Origin: Polaromonas sp.
GTDB lineage: Bacteria > Pseudomonadota > Gammaproteobacteria > Burkholderiales > Burkholderiaceae
Length of the DNA: 53,482 nucleotides
NCBI GenBank assembly: GCA_013823505.1
Contig: PNMH01000020.1
Location: forward strand, 1 to 53,482
Direction of reading: 5' to 3'
The translations under genes and the position numbers were made by a program. Of this stretch, positions 33,080 to 41,245 are shown piece by piece. Below the pieces are notes generated by a model, which saw only the letters and a list, made by a program, of their open reading frames with translations, was not told the origin of the DNA and did no database searches. Numbering within the stretch: position 1 is the stretch's first letter; every line of letters starts with the position of its first letter.

Positions 33080-34075
33080 ATGCCCGCTCCCCACATGGCC
33101 TCTGAGCCTGCCACGCACCTGCTGGTTCCCTTCGCCAGCGCCAGCGACCCCGCTTGCCGGGCCCTGCTGCCGGGCTTGCAGCTGCCCCACGTCACCGCCT
33201 TGCTGGCCGAACTGCAGCCCGTGCACACCGATGCCGGCACCGACCACAGCCTGAGCGCGCCGCACGAACGTGCGCTGGCAAACGCCATCAGCCTGGTGCG
33301 CGCCGACGGCTCGGCTTACCCCGATGGGCTTTTGCCCTGGGCCGCCTTGCACAGCAGCACGCCCGAGCTGGCGCAGGCCTGGTTCACGCCGTGTCACTTT
33401 CAAGTGGGCATGGAGCAGGTCACGCTGTTGCCCGGCGACCAGCTCGGACTCACCGACGAGCACGCGCGCCCGCTGTTCGACGCGCTCGCGCCCTACTGCG
33501 CGGAAGACGGCATCACGCTGCGCTATGAGTCCGCCACACGCTGGCACGCCAGCGGCGAGGTGCTGCGCGGCATCGCCTGCGCCAGCTTGGACCGCGTGGG
33601 CGGTCGTTCGGTGGAGGCCTGGATGACCGACAGCACGGCCAACCCCGCTGGCGGCCAGTTGCTCAAGCGCCTGCAGAGCGAAGCCCAGATGCTGTTCTAC
33701 ACACACCCCGCACACGACGCACGCGAAGAGCAGCGACTGCACCCCGTCAACGGGTTCTGGCTCAGCGGCGCGGGCGCCATCGACCACCCATTGGCGCTGC
33801 AAGCTGCGCCTGCAATGCCGGACCCACTGCGCAGCGCTGCCCTGCAAGCCGACTGGGCGCGCTGGAAAGACGCGTGGACGGCCCTGGACAACAGCGACAT
33901 CCAAGACCTGCTGGAACGCGCACAACGCGGTGTGCCGGTCACACTCACCCTGTGCGGCGAGCGCTCCGCGCAACGCTTCACCAACGCACCGCGCGGCGCC
34001 GTGGCGCGCGCTTGCCGCCTCATCCAACGCTGGCTGGGCAACGCCCCGGCCTGGAAGACCCTGGAAACCCTATGA
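33080..34075 (+). CDS. RpfE-type / phosphoglycerate-mutase-like protein
   Basis: A 331-residue protein of the group annotated as RpfE type regulatory protein, or phosphoglycerate mutase-like, in Burkholderiales. Segments are THLLVPFASASDPACRALLPGLQLPHVTALLAEL, LPWAALHSSTPELAQAWFTPCHFQVGMEQVTLLPGDQLGLT and EAQMLFYTHPAHDAREEQRLHPVNGFWLSGAG. In Xanthomonas rpfE also lies beside recJ, so the pairing is old. The biochemical role is unknown. Its TGA overlaps the recJ ATG. No clear ribosome site precedes ATG 33080. Confidence 0.82.
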   Translation: MPAPHMASEPATHLLVPFASASDPACRALLPGLQLPHVTALLAELQPVHTDAGTDHSLSAPHERALANAISLVRADGSAYPDGLLPWAALHSSTPELAQAWFTPCHFQVGMEQVTLLPGDQLGLTDEHARPLFDALAPYCAEDGITLRYESATRWHASGEVLRGIACASLDRVGGRSVEAWMTDSTANPAGGQLLKRLQSEAQMLFYTHPAHDAREEQRLHPVNGFWLSGAGAIDHPLALQAAPAMPDPLRSAALQADWARWKDAWTALDNSDIQDLLERAQRGVPVTLTLCGERSAQRFTNAPRGAVARACRLIQRWLGNAPAWKTLETL

Positions 34076-35808
34076 AGATCATCACCCGCGACGTGCCCCC
34101 CCGCGCCGCCTGGGCGCTGGAGCAAGGCGGTCTGCACCCGCTGCTGGCACGCCTGTTTGCGGCGCGCGGCATCACCAGCACCGACGAGCTCGACGACGCA
34201 CTCGCCCGCCTGATTCCGCCTGCTCAAATGCTGGGTGCGCAAGACGCGGCACGCGCCCTGGCCGACGCCATGGCGGCCAACCAATCCATCTGCATCGTGG
34301 CCGACTACGACTGCGACGGCGCCACCGCCTGCGCGGTCGGCTTGCGCGGCCTGCGCCTGCTGGGCGCGCCGATGGGCTTCGACCGCGTGAACTACCTCGT
34401 GCCCGACCGCGTGACGGACGGCTACGGCCTCACGCCGTCGATCTCGAAGCGCGTGAAGGCGCAAGGCGCCGACGTGCTGGTGACGGTGGACAACGGCATC
34501 GCCAGCGTGGACGGTGTGCGCGCCGCGCGCGAGCTGGGCCTGCAGGTCATCGTGACCGATCACCATTTGCCCGCGATCCAGAACGGCGAGGTGGTGTTGC
34601 CGCAGGACTGCATCATCGTGAACCCCAACCAGCCGGGTTGCAGTTTCGAGAGCAAGTCGATCGCTGGTGTGGGTGTGATGTTTTATGTGTTGCTGGCGCT
34701 GCGCGCCGAGCTGCGCGAGCGCGGCGTGTTCAACGCGCAGACCCAACCCAAGATCGACGCCTTGCTGCCCCTGGTGGCGCTGGGCACCGTGGCCGACGTG
34801 GTCAAGCTCGACGCCAACAACCGCCGCCTGGTGGCGCAGGGTTTGAAGCGGGTGCGCGCTGGCGCCATGCCACCGGGCATGACGGCCTTGTTCAACGTGG
34901 CCGCGCGCAAGCCCGACACCGCCACCGGATTCGATTTCGGCTTCGCACTCGGTCCGCGCCTGAACGCGGCCGGACGCCTGGCCGACATGACGCTGGGCAT
35001 CGAGTGCCTGACCACCGACGACGCGCTGCGCGCGGATGAGTTGGCGCGCACGCTCGACGGCATCAACCGCGAGCGCAAGGCGATCGAAGGCGACATGCGC
35101 GAGCAGGCCTTGCAGATGGCCGAGGAAATGTTTGACGAATCCGAGGAGCCGCCGCCGGCGCTCATCGTGTTCGACCCGGACTTTCATGAAGGGGTGGTCG
35201 GCATCGTGGCTTCGCGCCTGAAGGACAAGCTGCACCGGCCCACCTTTGTGTTCGCGGCCAGCGGCGCCGCGGGCAAGGAGAACGAGCTCAAGGGCTCAGG
35301 GCGTTCGATTGCGGGCTTTCATTTGCGCGACGCGCTGGACCTGGTGGCCAAGCGGCACCCGGGGGTGTTGTTGCGGTTTGGTGGTCACGCCATGGCAGCG
35401 GGTTGCACCATCGACGAAGAGCAGCTGGAGACCTTCGAAGCTGCGTTGCAGCAGGTGGCCCACGAGTGGCTGGACGCGGCGACGCTGCAGCGCCGCATCG
35501 AGGCCGATGGTGCGCTGGACACGAAGTACCGTCGCGCCGACTTGGTGGACACGCTGCACAAGGAGGTGTGGGGCCAGGGTTTTGCGCCGCCGGTGTTCTG
35601 CGAGGAGGTGCAGGTGGTGTCGCAGCGGCTGGTGGGTGAAAAGCACCTGGCGTTGAAGCTAAAGCACCAGGGTGAGCCGGTGGACGGCATCTGGTTTGGC
35701 CACACCGAGCCCTTGCCGGCGCGCGTGAAGATTGCGTTTCGTCTGGATGCGGATGAGTGGCAGGGGCAGCGGCGGGTGCGGTTTTTGGTGGAGGCGGCTG
35801 AGGTTTGA
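34072..35808 (+). CDS. recJ: single-stranded-DNA-specific exonuclease RecJ
   Basis: A 578-residue 5'-3' single-strand exonuclease used in recombination and mismatch repair. DHH-family motifs are IVADYDCDGATA (near 75-86), VTVDNGIAS, VTDHHLPA with the DHH core, and VALGTVADVVKL. The DHHA1 domain has GVVGIVASRLKDKLHRPTFVFA and GSGRSIAGFHLRDAL, then LRFGGHAMAAG. Length matches E. coli RecJ. It is coupled by a 4-base overlap to the RpfE-like gene. A family A repeat pair follows it. Confidence 0.96.
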   Translation: MKIITRDVPPRAAWALEQGGLHPLLARLFAARGITSTDELDDALARLIPPAQMLGAQDAARALADAMAANQSICIVADYDCDGATACAVGLRGLRLLGAPMGFDRVNYLVPDRVTDGYGLTPSISKRVKAQGADVLVTVDNGIASVDGVRAARELGLQVIVTDHHLPAIQNGEVVLPQDCIIVNPNQPGCSFESKSIAGVGVMFYVLLALRAELRERGVFNAQTQPKIDALLPLVALGTVADVVKLDANNRRLVAQGLKRVRAGAMPPGMTALFNVAARKPDTATGFDFGFALGPRLNAAGRLADMTLGIECLTTDDALRADELARTLDGINRERKAIEGDMREQALQMAEEMFDESEEPPPALIVFDPDFHEGVVGIVASRLKDKLHRPTFVFAASGAAGKENELKGSGRSIAGFHLRDALDLVAKRHPGVLLRFGGHAMAAGCTIDEEQLETFEAALQQVAHEWLDAATLQRRIEADGALDTKYRRADLVDTLHKEVWGQGFAPPVFCEEVQVVSQRLVGEKHLALKLKHQGEPVDGIWFGHTEPLPARVKIAFRLDADEWQGQRRVRFLVEAAEV

Positions 35809-35843
35809 TGTGTTCTCGCGCATTTCACTCAACCACCTTTTCG

Positions 35844-35943
35844 GGCTCGTCGCGCTGCGTCGCTCTGCTCCGCGAATGTCCCCCGGGGCCTGCGGCCCCT
35901 CCTCCTTTATTTCGCTGCGCAGAACGCCGCACCGCGACGAGCC
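35844..35943 (+). repeat. structured repeat family A, unit 2a
   Basis: Outer arms 35844-35854 and 35933-35943 pair perfectly over 11 bp (GGCTCGTCGCG), and pairing continues imperfectly inward. The inner hairpin is GGGGCC-tgc-GGCCCC between the two conserved strings. Forward orientation. First of a pair after recJ. Confidence 0.88.
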
Positions 35944-35981
35944 AAACAGTACGTAGGCACGCCAACGTTTTGAGCGCCAAT

Positions 35982-36083
35982 CCTGTTGCGTGAACGGGGT
36001 GGCCGACGCAGCGAAATAAAGGAGGAGGGGCCAAAGGCCCCGGGGGACATTCGCGGAGTCGGCCACCCCGTTCACGCAACAGG
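35982..36083 (-). repeat. structured repeat family A, unit 2b
   Basis: Outer arms 35982-36006 and 36059-36083 form a perfect 25-bp inverted repeat (CCTGTTGCGTGAACGG...). The inner hairpin is GGGGCC-ttt-GGCCCC. Reverse orientation. The 38-base spacer to unit 2a contains GCCAACGTTTTGAGCGCC. Together the pair fills the 368-base gap between recJ and the next gene; nothing else is seen there. Confidence 0.92.
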
Positions 36084-36176
36084 AGCCGCCGGAGAAGATC
36101 AGAGCCTCCGAGTGCCCATAATGATTTCCGAAGCAAGCGAGCCAACACATATGCAACACCCAACAGGAAACCCCAC

Positions 36177-36959
36177 GTGAAGGCCGGTGCCAACGCCGCA
36201 GCCCTGAAGCGGCGCACCACGCAAACCCTGCCCGAGGTCACCATCTCCGAAGACGGCGAAGTGCGCTTTCTGCACCTGGGCACCGAGTGGATCCAGGGCT
36301 CCATGCTGCTGGACGCGCCGTTCGACATCGAGCTCGACTACGTCCAGCGCATGATGGCGTGGCTGCTGTTCGTTGAGCCCGACTCGGTCAGCAAACGGCG
36401 CGCTCTGCAGTTGGGGCTGGGATCCGCCGCGCTCACCAAGTTCTGCTTCAAGAAACTGCGCATGGACACCACCGCCATCGAGATCAACCCACAGGTGGTG
36501 ACCGTGTGCCGCAGCTGGTTCAAGCTGCCCGCCGATGGCGCCAAGCTGCGCGTGGTGCTCGCCGATGCGGGCGAAGAGATCCGCCGCGCCGACCACCTGG
36601 GCGCCTACGACGCCCTGCAGGTCGACCTGTACGACCACGAAGCCGCCGCACCCGTGCTCGACAGCCCGGACTTCTACGCCGATTGCCGCAACGCGCTCAC
36701 CGACGACGGCTGCCTCACCGTCAACCTCTTCGGGCGCGACACCAGCTACGAGCGCTCGCTGCAGAGCCTGTGTGCGGCCTTTGGTGACGATGCTGTCTGG
36801 GCCTTCAAGCCCACGCGCGAAGGCAACACCGTGGTGCTCGCCCAGCGCACGCCCCACCGACCCACGCGCATGCAACTGCTGGCGCGAGCCGAGGTCGTGC
36901 AGGAACGCTGGGGCCTGCCCGCCGTGAAGTGGATGAAGTTGTTCAAACCCGTTGCATGA
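36177..36959 (+). CDS. spermidine-synthase-like SAM-dependent protein
   Basis: A 260-residue Rossmann-fold protein of the spermidine synthase/polyamine aminopropyltransferase superfamily. The SAM or decarboxylated-SAM motif is LQLGLGSAALTKF (near 80) followed by TTAIEINPQVVTVCRSWF and LADAGEEIRRAD, then YDALQVDLYDHEAAAPVLDSPDFYADCRNALTDDGCLTVNLFG. Substrate is uncertain; it may be a true aminopropyltransferase or a methyltransferase. The start is GTG 36177, supported by AGGAAA about 8 bases upstream and by the absence of an ATG at the N-terminus. Seven bases separate it from the GspE-type ATPase gene. Confidence 0.82.
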   Translation: MKAGANAAALKRRTTQTLPEVTISEDGEVRFLHLGTEWIQGSMLLDAPFDIELDYVQRMMAWLLFVEPDSVSKRRALQLGLGSAALTKFCFKKLRMDTTAIEINPQVVTVCRSWFKLPADGAKLRVVLADAGEEIRRADHLGAYDALQVDLYDHEAAAPVLDSPDFYADCRNALTDDGCLTVNLFGRDTSYERSLQSLCAAFGDDAVWAFKPTREGNTVVLAQRTPHRPTRMQLLARAEVVQERWGLPAVKWMKLFKPVA

Positions 36960-36966
36960 AACGACC

Positions 36967-38781
36967 ATGAAACACACCGCCAAAACGTCCCAGGTGATGG
37001 AGCACAACGGTCCACTGGACTGGCGAATGCTGGTGCAGTGGTTGCTGGACGATGGTGTGATCTCTGGTGCCGAGGCCGAGCGCACCGTGGCGCGCTGCGC
37101 CTCGGCGCACAGCGCACAGCACCCGTTGCAGCGGCTGTCGGTGGTGGCCATGGCGCGCAAGGCCGACAGCCATGTGCTCGATGTGGAGCTGCTCACCCAG
37201 TGGCTGGCCAAGCGCAGCGGGCTGGACTACATGCGCATCGATCCGCTCAAGGTCGACGTGGGCAAGGTGGCCGACGTGATGAGCGCGGCCTACGCCGAGC
37301 GCCACAAGGTGCTGCCGGTGCAGGTGAGCCCGACCGAGGTGGTGGTGGCCACCGCCGAGCCGTACATCCGCGACTGGGTGCCCGAGGTGGAGCGCCAGAC
37401 GCGGCGCAATGTGCGACTGGTGCTCGCCAGTCCGCAGGCCATCAACAGTTTCACCGCCGAGTTTTTTGCACTGGCCAAGTCGGTGCGGGCGGCCAGCAAG
37501 AGCGGTGGCGGCACTGGTGGCTTCGGCAGTTTTGAGCAGCTGGTGGAGCTGGGCAAGGCCAACAAGCAGCTCGACGCCAACGACCAGGGCGTCGTGCAGG
37601 TGGTCGACTGGCTGTGGCAGTACGCGTTTGACCAGCGCGCCAGCGACATCCACCTGGAGCCGCGGCGCGAGCAGGGCGTGATCCGCTTCCGCATCGACGG
37701 CGTGCTGCACCCGGTCTACCAGATGCCCATCGGCGTGCTCACCGCCATGACCGCGCGCATCAAGCTGCTCGGGCGCATGGACGTGGTGGAGCGCCGCCGC
37801 CCGCAAGACGGCCGCATCAAGACGCTGCGCCCTGGTGTGGCGGGCGCGCGCGGTGAAGAAGTGGAAATGCGCCTGTCCACCCTGCCCACGGCGTTCGGCG
37901 AGAAGCTGGTCATGCGGATCTTCGACCCCGAGTCGACCGTGAAAGACCTGAGCGCGCTGGGCTTCGCCGCGCACGACGCGCAGCGCTGGGAAGCCTTGAC
38001 CAAACACCCGCACGGCATCGTGCTGGTGACCGGACCCACCGGCTCGGGCAAGACCACCACGCTCTACGCCACGCTCAAGCGCCTGGCCACCGAAGAGGTC
38101 AACGTGAGCACGGTGGAAGACCCGATCGAGATGATCGAGCCGGCCTTCAACCAGACGCAGGTGCAGGCCCACCTGGACCTGGACTTTGCGCAGGGCCTGC
38201 GCGCGCTCATGCGGCAGGACCCGGACATCATCATGGTGGGTGAGGTGCGCGATCTGGCCACCGCCGAGATGGCGGTGCAGGCCGCGCTCACCGGCCACCT
38301 GGTGTTCACCACGCTGCACACCAACGACGCACCCTCAGCCATCATGCGGCTGATGGAGCTGGGCATTCCGCCCTACCTCATCAATGCCACCGTGCTGGGT
38401 GTGCTCGCGCAGCGCCTGGTGCGCACCTTGTGCCCGGCCTGCAAGACGCAGCAGGACAAGGCCCAGGCAGCGACCTCGCGCGAGTCGCTGGCCGAGCTGG
38501 TCAAGCCGTGGCAGATCAGCGGCAGCTACCGGCCTTACGAGCCGGTGGGTTGCGTCGATTGCCGCATGACCGGCTTTCGCGGGCGCATGGGCCTGTACGA
38601 GCTGCTCACGGTCACCGAATCGTTCAAGGACAAGGTCAGCCGCGAGCCGCGGCTGGACGTGCTGCGCAAGCAGGCCGTGGCCGACGGCATGCGCCCGTTG
38701 CGCCTGGCGGGTGCCATGCGGGTGGCCGAGGGCTTGACCACCATGGACGAGGTGCTGGCCTGCACGCCGCCCGTGCAGTGA
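36967..38781 (+). CDS. GspE/PilB-type secretion or pilus assembly ATPase (orphan)
   Basis: A 604-residue traffic ATPase. The N-terminal MshEN-like domain (about 20-165) is followed by the core: DIHLEPRREQGVIRFRIDGVLH, Walker A GPTGSGKTTT near 357, an Asp box VEDPIEM, Walker B DIIMVGEVRD and His box TTLHTNDA. A tetracysteine zinc site LCPACKT...CVDC lies near 492-533 and GFRGRMGLYELL closes it. It powers type II secretion or type IV pilus assembly elsewhere in the genome; no pilin, GspF or secretin gene is nearby. It is encoded immediately after the spermidine-synthase-like gene. Confidence 0.93.
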   Translation: MKHTAKTSQVMEHNGPLDWRMLVQWLLDDGVISGAEAERTVARCASAHSAQHPLQRLSVVAMARKADSHVLDVELLTQWLAKRSGLDYMRIDPLKVDVGKVADVMSAAYAERHKVLPVQVSPTEVVVATAEPYIRDWVPEVERQTRRNVRLVLASPQAINSFTAEFFALAKSVRAASKSGGGTGGFGSFEQLVELGKANKQLDANDQGVVQVVDWLWQYAFDQRASDIHLEPRREQGVIRFRIDGVLHPVYQMPIGVLTAMTARIKLLGRMDVVERRRPQDGRIKTLRPGVAGARGEEVEMRLSTLPTAFGEKLVMRIFDPESTVKDLSALGFAAHDAQRWEALTKHPHGIVLVTGPTGSGKTTTLYATLKRLATEEVNVSTVEDPIEMIEPAFNQTQVQAHLDLDFAQGLRALMRQDPDIIMVGEVRDLATAEMAVQAALTGHLVFTTLHTNDAPSAIMRLMELGIPPYLINATVLGVLAQRLVRTLCPACKTQQDKAQAATSRESLAELVKPWQISGSYRPYEPVGCVDCRMTGFRGRMGLYELLTVTESFKDKVSREPRLDVLRKQAVADGMRPLRLAGAMRVAEGLTTMDEVLACTPPVQ

Positions 38782-38796
38782 GCGCCACCAACGGCC

Positions 38797-39186
38797 TCAG
38801 TCGTGGCTGAGGCCGTGCCTGAACTGCTCGGCCGCGTCGATCAGATCCCACAACTCGTGCCCGAGCGCGTCGGCATCGAGTCCGATGTCCACCACCCGCT
38901 GGTAGACCGCCGCGTTGTCGGTGGGCTCGATGCCCAGGCGGTCGCTGTCGCCCAGCCGCGTGTTGCCCATCAGCAAGGCCTCGCACAGGGCCGCGCGTGC
39001 GCCGCTGTGGTGTGGCAGCGCACAGATGTGTGCCTGCATGACCAGCGTGGATTCGCCGTCGCGCGGGCGAAGCACCACCCGGGTGTCGTTGACGCGCAGC
39101 ACGGTCGGCCCGCGGGGCGCACTGGTGCAGGCCTTGAGCAGGGTGTCGATGCGTTCGGTGATCGGGTTGGCGTGTTCTGGCGGCAT
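38797..39186 (-). CDS. small protein with CesT/type III secretion chaperone-like fold
   Basis: A 129-residue acidic protein. Order of elements: N-terminal helix (ERIDTLLKACT), strands VLRVNDTRVVLRPRDGESTLVMQAHICALP, helix GARAALCEALLMGNTRLGDSDRLGIEP, strands YQRVVDIGLDA and C-terminal helix LGHELWDLIDAAEQFRHGL. This is the helix-strand-helix-strand-helix plan of CesT-family chaperones. No type III apparatus or effector gene is present, so it may serve another protein. It is convergent with the ATPase gene. The assignment rests on pattern only. Confidence 0.55.
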   Translation of the reverse strand: MPPEHANPITERIDTLLKACTSAPRGPTVLRVNDTRVVLRPRDGESTLVMQAHICALPHHSGARAALCEALLMGNTRLGDSDRLGIEPTDNAAVYQRVVDIGLDADALGHELWDLIDAAEQFRHGLSHD

Positions 39187-39394
39187 GAGACGGTCCCTGT
39201 GAAACGAGTGCAGAGCAGCGTGGCGCAAGGCCTTGCGCTGGCGGTCTTGAAGATTAGGGAGTTGTGGGCCCGGTGGATCGCCGGACAGGGCTTCATCAGC
39301 GGGAAGTCATGCGTGCGACAGGAGCGCCTGCGTGATCGGCGTGAGGCAGGCCTTGCAAGCGTGCCGGTTGTCGCCCGTTGCCGATAATCGAGCG

Positions 39395-40312
39395 ATGCGC
39401 GCCGCCCCCACCCCTCACCTCGCCACCGGATTGATGCTCGCGGCCGCCGGTTCCATTGCGTTCAGTGGCAAGGCCATCATTGTCAAACTGGCCTACCGCC
39501 ATGGCGTGGATGCCGTCACGCTGATCATGTACCGCATGCTCTTCGCGTTGCCGCTGTTCCTCGCGCTGGCCTGGTGGGCCACCTACCGCCAGGGCGGGGG
39601 CAGGAAGCCACCGCTCACGCGCGACGACTGGCTGGGCATCCTGGGGCTGGGCTTCACTGGTTATTACCTCGCCAGCTTTCTGGACTTCTGGGGCCTGCAG
39701 TACATCACCGCCAGCCTGGAGCGGCTCATCCTGTACCTCAACCCCACGCTGGTGCTGGTGCTGGGCTGGGTGATCTACAAGCGCCGCATCACGCGCCTGC
39801 AGGCCCTGGCCATGGCCGTGAGTTACGGCGGCGTGCTGGTTGTCTTTGGCCACGAAGCCGGCCTGCAGGGGCCCGACGCGCTGCTGGGAGCCGCGCTGGT
39901 CTTCGGCAGCGCGATCAGCTACGCCATCTACCTCGTGTACAGCGGAGAACTCGTGCAGCGACTGGGTTCGCTGCGGCTGGTGGGGCTGGCCACCAGCGTG
40001 GCGTGTGTGTTGTGCCTGGTGCAGTTCGTGTTGTTGCGCCCCCTGAGCGCGGCGCTGGTGGCGCCCGAGGTCATCTGGCTCTCGGTGCTCAACGCCACGT
40101 TGTGCACCTTTGCACCGGTGCTCATGGTGATGATGGCGATCGAGCGCATCGGCTCGGGCCTGGCGGCGCAGACCGGCATGGTCGGCCCGATGTCGACCAT
40201 CGTCATGGGCGTGGTGATTCTCGGAGAGCCGTTCAACGGCTGGATCGTGGTGGGCACGGTGCTCGTGCTCTCCGGTGTGTTTCTGGTGACGCGCTTCGGC
40301 CGCGCCAGCTGA
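39395..40312 (+). CDS. EamA/DMT family transporter
   Basis: A 305-residue inner-membrane transporter with ten predicted membrane segments in two EamA repeats (from about 12 and 160), for example FSGKAIIVKLAYRHGVDAVTLIMYRMLFALPLFLALAWW and LILYLNPTLVLVLGWVIYKRRIT. Substrate cannot be predicted. ATG 39395 follows a divergent 208-base space; the open frame upstream is longer but has no membrane or family similarity. The SDR gene starts 23 bases after its stop, so the two may be co-transcribed. Confidence 0.9.
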   Translation: MRAAPTPHLATGLMLAAAGSIAFSGKAIIVKLAYRHGVDAVTLIMYRMLFALPLFLALAWWATYRQGGGRKPPLTRDDWLGILGLGFTGYYLASFLDFWGLQYITASLERLILYLNPTLVLVLGWVIYKRRITRLQALAMAVSYGGVLVVFGHEAGLQGPDALLGAALVFGSAISYAIYLVYSGELVQRLGSLRLVGLATSVACVLCLVQFVLLRPLSAALVAPEVIWLSVLNATLCTFAPVLMVMMAIERIGSGLAAQTGMVGPMSTIVMGVVILGEPFNGWIVVGTVLVLSGVFLVTRFGRAS

Positions 40313-40335
40313 TCGTTTTTTTCAGGAGACTTTTC

Positions 40336-41133
40336 ATGGATCTGGGTATCAAGGGCAAATGGGCGCTGGTGTGTGGCGCGAGCAAGGGCCTGGGGCTGGG
40401 CTGCGCGCAGGCGCTGGCGGCCGAAGGTGCGCACGTGGTGATGGTGGCGCGCGGTGCACGCGACCTGGAAGCCGCCGCGAAGGCGCTGCAGGCTGCCGCA
40501 CCCGGTGTGACGGTGCTGGCGGTGGCGGCCGACATCACCACGCCCGAGGGCCGCGCGGCGGCCCTGGCGCTGGCCGGCGGACCGGGCACGGCATTCGACA
40601 TCGTGGTCAACAACGCAGGCGGCCCACCGCCCGGTGATTTCCGCGCCTGGGACCGCGACGTGTGGATCAAAGCCATCGACGCCAACATGCTCACCCCGAT
40701 CGAGCTCATCAAGGCCACCGTGGACGGCATGGCGCAGCGCGGCTTTGGTCGCATCATCAACATCACCTCGGGCGCGGTGAAGGCTCCGATCGATATCCTG
40801 GGGCTGTCCAACGGCGCACGCAGCGGCCTCACCGGCTTCGTGGCCGGCGTGGCGCGCAGCCCGCTCGCCGCGCAGGGCGTGACGGTCAACAACCTGCTGC
40901 CCGGCGCCTTCGACACCGACCGCCTCAAGACCACGCTGGCCGGCGCAGCCGAAAAGACCGGTCAGTCGGTGGACGCGATTGCCGACGCGCGGCGCAAGGG
41001 AATCCCGGCCAAGCGCTTCGGCACGTCCGAAGAGTTCGGTGCGATCTGCGCGTTTCTCTGCAGCGTGCACGCGGGCTACATCACCGGTCAGAACGTGCTG
41101 GCCGATGGTGGGGCCTATCCGGGTACCTTCTGA
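40336..41133 (+). CDS. SDR family protein without the catalytic Tyr and Lys (BKR-like)
   Basis: A 265-residue Rossmann protein. The NAD(P)-binding motif GASKGLGLG (14-22) and VNNAGG (91-96) are present, and Ser145 in NITSG is kept. The YxxxK motif, expected at 158-162, reads S158-NGA-R162, so the catalytic Tyr and Lys are absent. This fits the known BKR_like subgroup (cd05344) that lacks a proper tetrad. It ends with GQNVLADGGAYPGTF as in 3-oxoacyl reductases. It may be a non-catalytic binder or use other residues. CAGGAGA precedes ATG 40336. Confidence 0.9.
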   Translation: MDLGIKGKWALVCGASKGLGLGCAQALAAEGAHVVMVARGARDLEAAAKALQAAAPGVTVLAVAADITTPEGRAAALALAGGPGTAFDIVVNNAGGPPPGDFRAWDRDVWIKAIDANMLTPIELIKATVDGMAQRGFGRIINITSGAVKAPIDILGLSNGARSGLTGFVAGVARSPLAAQGVTVNNLLPGAFDTDRLKTTLAGAAEKTGQSVDAIADARRKGIPAKRFGTSEEFGAICAFLCSVHAGYITGQNVLADGGAYPGTF

Positions 41134-41144
41134 AGAACCAAGGG

Positions 41145-41228
41145 CCCCCACGCTCCCCCGCTGCGCGAGGTCCGCTGCCCCCCGAGGGGGCTGGGCCTGC
41201 CCTGGGGCGGCCCGGCGGCTGGCCCGGT
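41145..41228 (+). repeat. GC-rich repeat family B, copy 3
   Basis: Starts 12 bases after the SDR stop. Order: CCCACGCTCCCCCGCTGCG, palindrome GCCCCCCGAGGGGGC (41177-41191), then stem GGGCCTGCC / GGCTGGCCC (41193-41201 with 41217-41225, one mismatch) around CTGGGGCGGCCCGGC. Located between convergent genes, so a bidirectional terminator is likely. Confidence 0.8.
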
Positions 41229-41245
41229 CCGCTGCCGGATTTGGG

